DNA from: Chryseobacterium sp. 6424
GTDB lineage: Bacteria; Bacteroidota; Bacteroidia; Flavobacteriales; Weeksellaceae
Assembly: GCF_003692615.1 (NCBI RefSeq)
Contig: NZ_CP023540.1
Span: forward strand, 496,001 to 560,000
Length of the DNA: 64,000 bases
Direction of reading: 5' to 3'
Each line of letters starts with the position of its first letter. Position 1 is the stretch's first letter. The notes beneath the pieces were generated by a model. That model made no database searches. It was not told where the DNA came from and worked only from the letters and a program-made list of their open reading frames with translations. The translations under genes were made by a program, and so were the position numbers. Shown here in pieces: positions 59,927 to 64,000 of this stretch.

Positions 59927-60934
59927 TTAGTTTAAAAATTTAAATATAACCCACCGCAAGAGCGCGTCTAACAATAAAATACCCAATGCGAACCAAAGGA
60001 AATACCTGAAATGTTCTTTATAATTATACAGTTTTGAAGTCTGAAGTTCGGATTTTTCAAGTTGGTTGATCTCTTCATACACCTCTTCAAGGCTTTGGTT
60101 GGAGGTGGCACGGAAGTATTTTCCGCCGGTAGTTTGTGCGATTTCCCGCAATACCGGTTCATCAATTTTCACTTCGGTTTCGGTAAATACCAAGTCACCG
60201 AAAATATCTGTTTGTGTAGGCATCAGGGCGTATCCGTTTGTGCCGATTCCTACGGAATATACACGGATGTCGTTGCTCTTGGCAAGTTGGGCGCCTACCT
60301 GTGCGGGCATCGCGTTTTCTATGGTATTCACCCCATCAGTCATCAGAATGATGATCTTAGACTTGGCTTTGCTGTGTCGCAGGTGACTTACGGCAACCGA
60401 TAGCCCTTCGCCGATAGCCGTGCCCGGCTGCAATTCTAAAGGGTTCAATGCATCCAGTTCTTCTAAAAGTACCTCGTGGTCTGAAGTGACAGGGACTTTT
60501 GTAAAAGCCTCACCGGAATAGGTGACGAGCCCGATGCGGTCGCCTGGCCGCTTGTTAACGAATTTCTTGGCGATATCTTTGAGTGCGTTGAGCCGGTCTG
60601 GCTCTAAATCTTTGGCGAGCATACTTAATGAGACGTCCACGGAGAGCATGATATCGATTCCTTTGCTGTCATCATTATTTTCAGAGATGGTGAAAGTCCT
60701 TGGTCTGGCGAGCGCGATAATCAGCGCAGTGAGTAACAGATATTTTGAAAGTTTAAGGAAAAAGAGGATGAAATGTATGCCTCTGCCGGGCTTCATGTGG
60801 GAGACGGTTGGCACCTTCACGGCACGGCGGGTGGTTTTGCGCAGGTCTTTGATTAATAATGGGATAAAAACCAAGAAAAGCAGCAGAAACCACGGGCTGT
60901 AAAATTCGAAATGTTGCAGGTCAAATAGCGTCAT
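59927..60934 (-). CDS. batA: BatA-like VWA-domain membrane protein
   Basis: A 335-aa inner-membrane protein like BatB. Membrane segments are at about 10-25 (FYSPWFLLLFLVFIPLL), 55-75 (FILFFLKLSKYLLLTALIIALA) and the C-terminus (HFRYFLWFALGILLLDALLRW). The VWA domain shows the MIDAS MLSVDVSLSMLAKDLEPDRL, GLVTYSGEAFTKVPVTSDH and KIIILMTDGVNTIENAMPA. Its ATG overlaps the stop of the preceding gene by 4 bp (60931-60934), indicating coupling. Confidence 0.92.
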   Translation of the reverse strand: MTLFDLQHFEFYSPWFLLLFLVFIPLLIKDLRKTTRRAVKVPTVSHMKPGRGIHFILFFLKLSKYLLLTALIIALARPRTFTISENNDDSKGIDIMLSVDVSLSMLAKDLEPDRLNALKDIAKKFVNKRPGDRIGLVTYSGEAFTKVPVTSDHEVLLEELDALNPLELQPGTAIGEGLSVAVSHLRHSKAKSKIIILMTDGVNTIENAMPAQVGAQLAKSNDIRVYSVGIGTNGYALMPTQTDIFGDLVFTETEVKIDEPVLREIAQTTGGKYFRATSNQSLEEVYEEINQLEKSELQTSKLYNYKEHFRYFLWFALGILLLDALLRWVIFKFLN

Positions 60935-61854
60935 ACACCGGTTCTTAACTGCTCGACTTCTAGATCTTTGGCGGAGCGTTTTACAAAATTCTTTATCTCA
61001 TCCAGGTCTTTCTGCATCGCGGCCTGATCGGGGAATGTTTTTGCGAACTTCACCAAATCGCCCCGCAGAAATATTTCTTCTACTATTTTTTCATTTTCCG
61101 GGGAAATCGCGTTGTTTACCTTCATTACATCGATTAAGTCATCTGTCAATAATACATCGGCCGGAATCTTATACTGTCGGGTGATGAATGAACGGGAGAT
61201 TTCGATAAGCTCTACGTAGAAAGACCGGTAATCACCTTTTTCGATGAATTTCTTTTTCTTCAGATTCTCCAGTTCGCGCAAGGTTTGGTTGGTCATCACG
61301 GCCGGCGAATCCTTCCGTCTGCGTGCATACCGTATGAACTGGTAAATGATAAAGACCAGTGCTAAAATTACCAACAATGCCAACAGATACCATTTATAAA
61401 GTTCCCAGTAATCCTGTATTTCAAGTTTCACCTCTTTATTCTTCATGATATCATGTATCACATCGCCTTTCTGTGCGGTATTTACCACTTCAACCTCATA
61501 GGGGATGGTATAATATATTTCGTCGCCAATCTTAAAGTCAAGTTTAGGAATGGTGAATTTTCCTTCCTCAAAAACTGCAAATTCTATAATCCGTTCATAA
61601 TCATCTGGTTGAATATGGGTGCTGTCTTTAACTTCTTCAAAATGAAATGGCAGCAGTTCATTCTTTGGAGCCGAAGAAACTGTTTTGCCCTGCAACCCCG
61701 AGATATTGATGCGGAGGACACCCACTTCGCCTAAAGCGAGCGTTGTTTTATCAAGCTTGGATCCCAATGTTTGTGCATGAATTACCATACTGAGCATCAG
61801 GAAGAAAATGTAATATACTCTTTTCAAATTCTGTTGAATATTAATGGCGACCAT
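60931..61854 (-). CDS. Bat-operon membrane protein with BatD-like periplasmic domain (DUF4381-like)
   Basis: A 307-aa protein with an N-terminal signal or anchor (VYYIFFLMLSMVIHAQ), a periplasmic beta-rich domain (about 30-150, LALGEVGVLRINISGLQGK, FEEGKFTIPKLDFKIGDEIYY) resembling one BatD repeat, one membrane segment (WYLLALLVILALVFIIYQFIRYA) and a cytoplasmic helical domain (about 195-300, LRELENLKKKKFIEKGDYRSFYVELIEISRSFI). The architecture fits the DUF4381 or short BatD-like proteins always found in this position. It overlaps the DUF58 stop by 1 bp and BatA by 4 bp. Confidence 0.85.
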   Translation of the reverse strand: MVAINIQQNLKRVYYIFFLMLSMVIHAQTLGSKLDKTTLALGEVGVLRINISGLQGKTVSSAPKNELLPFHFEEVKDSTHIQPDDYERIIEFAVFEEGKFTIPKLDFKIGDEIYYTIPYEVEVVNTAQKGDVIHDIMKNKEVKLEIQDYWELYKWYLLALLVILALVFIIYQFIRYARRRKDSPAVMTNQTLRELENLKKKKFIEKGDYRSFYVELIEISRSFITRQYKIPADVLLTDDLIDVMKVNNAISPENEKIVEEIFLRGDLVKFAKTFPDQAAMQKDLDEIKNFVKRSAKDLEVEQLRTGV

Positions 61855-62717
61855 TATCTTTTTCTGAAGTATTGATACAGAAGTTTCGCGTAATCATCAC
61901 CTGTATTGATGTTCATGAAACCAGCAGAAGCGTTCTCGAAATCTTCTTCCACACCCTTTACTTTCTGTTTTTGTTTTTCGGCAAACTCATAGCGCCAGCG
62001 TGCGCTGGATGTGTTCACCCACATTTGTTGGCCAGTCTCGGCATCTTGAAATAGTGCGTACCCCACATCGGGTATTTCATTGTCCTTGTTGTCGTAGATT
62101 CGCATACCGAGTAGCTGGTGTTTTCTGGCGGCGACACGCAGGATTTTCTGATCATACTCATCCTCAAAATCCGAGAACATGAATACGAGTGATTTCTTCT
62201 TGAAGACGCTCATCATATATTGCAGTACCACATCCGTTCTGGCTTCTGCAGGCACATATTCTGCGGTAAGGATGTTGCTGAGGATGGCTAGGATATGCTT
62301 GCGACCTTTCTGTGGAGGGATTACTTTGTATACTTTGTCCGCGAACAGGATGAGTCCTACTTTATCGTTATTTCCCGCGGCGGAAAATCCCACGCTGGCC
62401 GCGATTTCGGCAACAAATTCGCGCTTAAGTTGTAGATGTGTGCCATAATCCATGGAAGCGGAGATGTCTATCAGCAACATCATGGTAAGTTCGCGTTCTT
62501 CTTCCATCACTTTTACGAAAGGTTCGCGGAAGCGGGCGGTCTTGTTCCAGTCGATACGGCGGATCTCATCACCAAACTGGTACGGGCGCACTTCAGAGAA
62601 AGTCATCCCCTGGCCTTTAAAAGCACTGTGATACTGGCCCATCAGGGTAGCTTCCGTCTTTTTTCTGGTTCGGATTTCAATCTGTTTTACTTTTTTAATG
62701 ATGTCGCGGATCTCCAT
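61854..62717 (-). CDS. DUF58-domain protein of the MoxR/Bat operon
   Basis: A 287-aa cytoplasmic protein. The DUF58 core GMTFSEVRPYQFGDEIRRIDWNKTARFREPFVKVMEEERELT (read in parts) is clear, with a VWA-like LLIDISASMDYG MIDAS after it and LVFMFSDFEDEYDQKILR later. DUF58 proteins are partners of MoxR AAA ATPases. No membrane segment is present, unlike many DUF58 proteins. It lies 6 bp after the MoxR gene and overlaps the next gene by one base. Confidence 0.93.
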   Translation of the reverse strand: MEIRDIIKKVKQIEIRTRKKTEATLMGQYHSAFKGQGMTFSEVRPYQFGDEIRRIDWNKTARFREPFVKVMEEERELTMMLLIDISASMDYGTHLQLKREFVAEIAASVGFSAAGNNDKVGLILFADKVYKVIPPQKGRKHILAILSNILTAEYVPAEARTDVVLQYMMSVFKKKSLVFMFSDFEDEYDQKILRVAARKHQLLGMRIYDNKDNEIPDVGYALFQDAETGQQMWVNTSSARWRYEFAEKQKQKVKGVEEDFENASAGFMNINTGDDYAKLLYQYFRKR

Positions 62718-62723
62718 TGATGG

Positions 62724-63728
62724 TTAGGGTGCCTGTACTTTACTCAGGATTCTGTTTACAATTTCATCGGCGTTAATTTCCTCTGCTTCAGCTTCGAAGC
62801 TTAGTCCGATCCTGTGCCGTAATACATCTTTGGCAATCTCTTTTACATCTTCGGGCAGTACAAAAGCCCTGTTCCTAAGGAAGGCTACTGCGCGCGAGGC
62901 GATAGAAAGATTAATTGAGGCCCGCGGGGAAGCACCAAAACTGACGTAATTCTTCAGTTCGGCCAAGCCGTATTTTTCCGGGAAACGGGTAGCAAAAACC
63001 ATGTCGAGAATATATTTTTCAATTTTCTCGTCGAGATAAATTTGGTTGATGAGGTTTTTGGCTTCCGAAATATTCTGTAACGAAATGACCGGACGGATCT
63101 GTGGTTGATGCGAGGTAGATACCATTTTCATGATTTTTCTCTCATCCTCAAAATCGGGGTAGGAGATGGTGCATTTCAGCATAAAGCGGTCGCTTTGCGC
63201 TTCTGGCAGCAGGTACGTACCTTCCTGATCAATGGGGTTTTGGGTGGCCAGTACCAGAAAGGGTTTTGGGAGCGGCATGGTTTCATCACCTATCGTTACC
63301 TGCTTTTCCTGCATGGCCTCTAACAGTGCCGACTGTACTTTTGATGGTGCACGGTTGATCTCATCTGCCAATACGAAATTGGCGAAAATTGGGCCGCGTT
63401 TTATACTGAAATCATTGTCCTTGATATTATACATCATGGTACCAACCACATCGGCCGGCAGCAGGTCGGGGGTAAACTGTATTCTGGAAAATTCACCCTG
63501 CACAGCCTCCGCTAGGGTTTTGATGGCTAAAGTTTTAGCAAGCCCAGGTACCCCCTCCAACAGTACATGCCCATTACCCAAAAGACCGATCAGCAGGCGG
63601 TCAACCATATATTCCTGTCCGATGATGGCTTTGTTGATCTCTTGTTTCAGTAGGGTGAAGTAGTAATTTTGCTCGCGTACTTTATCGTTAAGTTGTTTAA
63701 TATCCTCTGCCTGATGAAGTTCTGACAT
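62724..63728 (-). CDS. MoxR-family AAA+ ATPase
   Basis: A 334-aa AAA+ ATPase and likely chaperone of the Bat system. It has Walker A in HVLLEGVPGLAKTLAIKTLAEA, sensor/Walker B FVLADEINRAPSKVQSALLEAMQE, the TMPLPKPFLVLATQNPIDQEGTYLLPEAQSDRFMLK block (in parts) and the C-terminal ASPRASINLSIASRAVAFLRNR lid helix. It heads the seven-gene operon MoxR, DUF58, BatD-like, BatA, BatB, BatC, BatD. No TAnnTTTG element is evident in the 200 bp upstream, so the main promoter remains unclear. Confidence 0.95.
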   Translation of the reverse strand: MSELHQAEDIKQLNDKVREQNYYFTLLKQEINKAIIGQEYMVDRLLIGLLGNGHVLLEGVPGLAKTLAIKTLAEAVQGEFSRIQFTPDLLPADVVGTMMYNIKDNDFSIKRGPIFANFVLADEINRAPSKVQSALLEAMQEKQVTIGDETMPLPKPFLVLATQNPIDQEGTYLLPEAQSDRFMLKCTISYPDFEDERKIMKMVSTSHQPQIRPVISLQNISEAKNLINQIYLDEKIEKYILDMVFATRFPEKYGLAELKNYVSFGASPRASINLSIASRAVAFLRNRAFVLPEDVKEIAKDVLRHRIGLSFEAEAEEINADEIVNRILSKVQAP

Positions 63729-63883
63729 GTGTTATTTTTAGATTAAAAGTGTAAATTTCTAATAAATACCGGGATCAGTCAACACAATTAGTGCCAAGTT
63801 TTAGTTAAAGTTTTGTTAAAGCATCTTGCCCCAAGACTGTATGAGCAGCGAAGAATACTGTAGCCGTAAGCCAGCGAACATCT

Positions 63884-63915
63884 TTTGCTGTTTCCAGTTA
63901 ATTAAACTATTTTTG
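63884..63915 (+). promoter_or_regulatory. promoter of the DinB-like gene
   Basis: TTTG at 63884-63887, 20 bp, then TATTTTTG at 63908-63915, the best complete Bacteroidota-type promoter in the window. The ATG follows 20 nt later. Confidence 0.65.
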
Positions 63916-63935
63916 ATACTTAAAATGTCACACCG

Positions 63936-64000
63936 ATGAACTACCACTTTCAGGCACACCGGCAAGTCCGCAGAAATCTCCTAGATATTCTACAAAATAC
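63936..64000 (+). CDS. DinB-like protein, N-terminal fragment (cut by window edge)
   Basis: Only the first 21 codons lie in the window. They read MNYHFQAHRQVRRNLLDIL and continue in frame to the edge. This resembles the opening of DinB/DUF1572-type four-helix-bundle proteins, which bind metals and may act as thiol-dependent transferases. The strong promoter 20 nt upstream supports a real gene. The family call rests on this short stretch only. Confidence 0.55.
   Translation, partial: MNYHFQAHRQVRRNLLDILQN

Noticed and set aside
1..64000. CRISPR array, prophage, insertion sequence or rRNA operon
   Set aside because: No regularly spaced direct repeats, phage structural genes, transposase or rRNA sequence seen on reading both strands.

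Overview
The window looks like chromosomal DNA of a Bacteroidota bacterium, most likely a flavobacterium of the Chryseobacterium/Weeksellaceae type. The signs are the promoter element TAnnTTTG (often TAAATTTG or TATTTTTG) in front of many genes, an LpxC-FabZ fusion, the PorX regulator of the type IX secretion system, a MoxR/DUF58/BatABCD operon, a bifunctional OlsF-like acyltransferase and small DUF3575 outer-membrane proteins. I see no insertion sequence, prophage, rRNA operon or CRISPR array. There is one tRNA gene (Phe, GAA).

Layout. (1) 1-4971, plus strand: the end of a surface-polysaccharide locus (DegT aminotransferase cut by the window edge, WbpB-like oxidoreductase, rfbC, rfbB, rfbA). 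A four-helix-bundle (23S IVP-type) gene flanked by inverted low-complexity repeats sits between rfbB and rfbA. (2) 4998-7075: terminator, rimO, rlpA-like gene. (3) 7182-12474, minus strand: a DUF892 ferritin-like protein with a histone-like tail, an internally duplicated DUF6766 membrane protein, and a four-gene cassette (glycosyltransferase, UDP-galactopyranose mutase, clan-A glycoside hydrolase, HxGH nucleotidyltransferase). (4) 12780-16611: exonuclease III, porX, an HD hydrolase. (5) 16658-22342, plus strand: lpxD, lpxC-fabZ, lpxA, efp, a second lpxD-like gene, sucD. (6) 22434-27463: outer-membrane protein, lipoprotein, ABC exporter and tRNA-dihydrouridine synthase. Three of these genes carry apparent one-base frameshifts, and two copies of a dispersed palindromic repeat flank the broken dus gene. 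(7) 27685-34533: thioredoxin/DUF3575 cluster, glnS, DUF3575, menC, fbp. (8) 34765-44594: aspartokinase with olsF-like gene, tRNA-Phe, tex, and two amidohydrolases with lost metal ligands. (9) 44716-55446: mutS2 without Smr domain, ung, small membrane/lipoproteins, MscS channel, pdxJ, hydrolase, SDR, acyl-CoA synthetase, diphosphomevalonate decarboxylase. (10) 55507-63728, minus strand: small membrane protein, MarC, and the Bat (aerotolerance) operon. (11) 63936-64000: start of a DinB-like gene.

Main points for follow-up. A set of genes (xth, lpxD, dus, mutS2, mscS, batC and a small ORF) has the TAnnTTTG element only 4-7 nt before the start codon, which predicts leaderless mRNAs. The glf cassette beside DUF892/DUF6766 is the best candidate for an undescribed system. 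The IVP cassette with its inverted flanks and the palindromic repeat pair are the best candidates for small mobile elements. The frameshift cluster at 22-27 kb may be real decay or phase variation, or may be assembly error.

All calls rest on reading translated sequence and motifs by eye. No database search was run.
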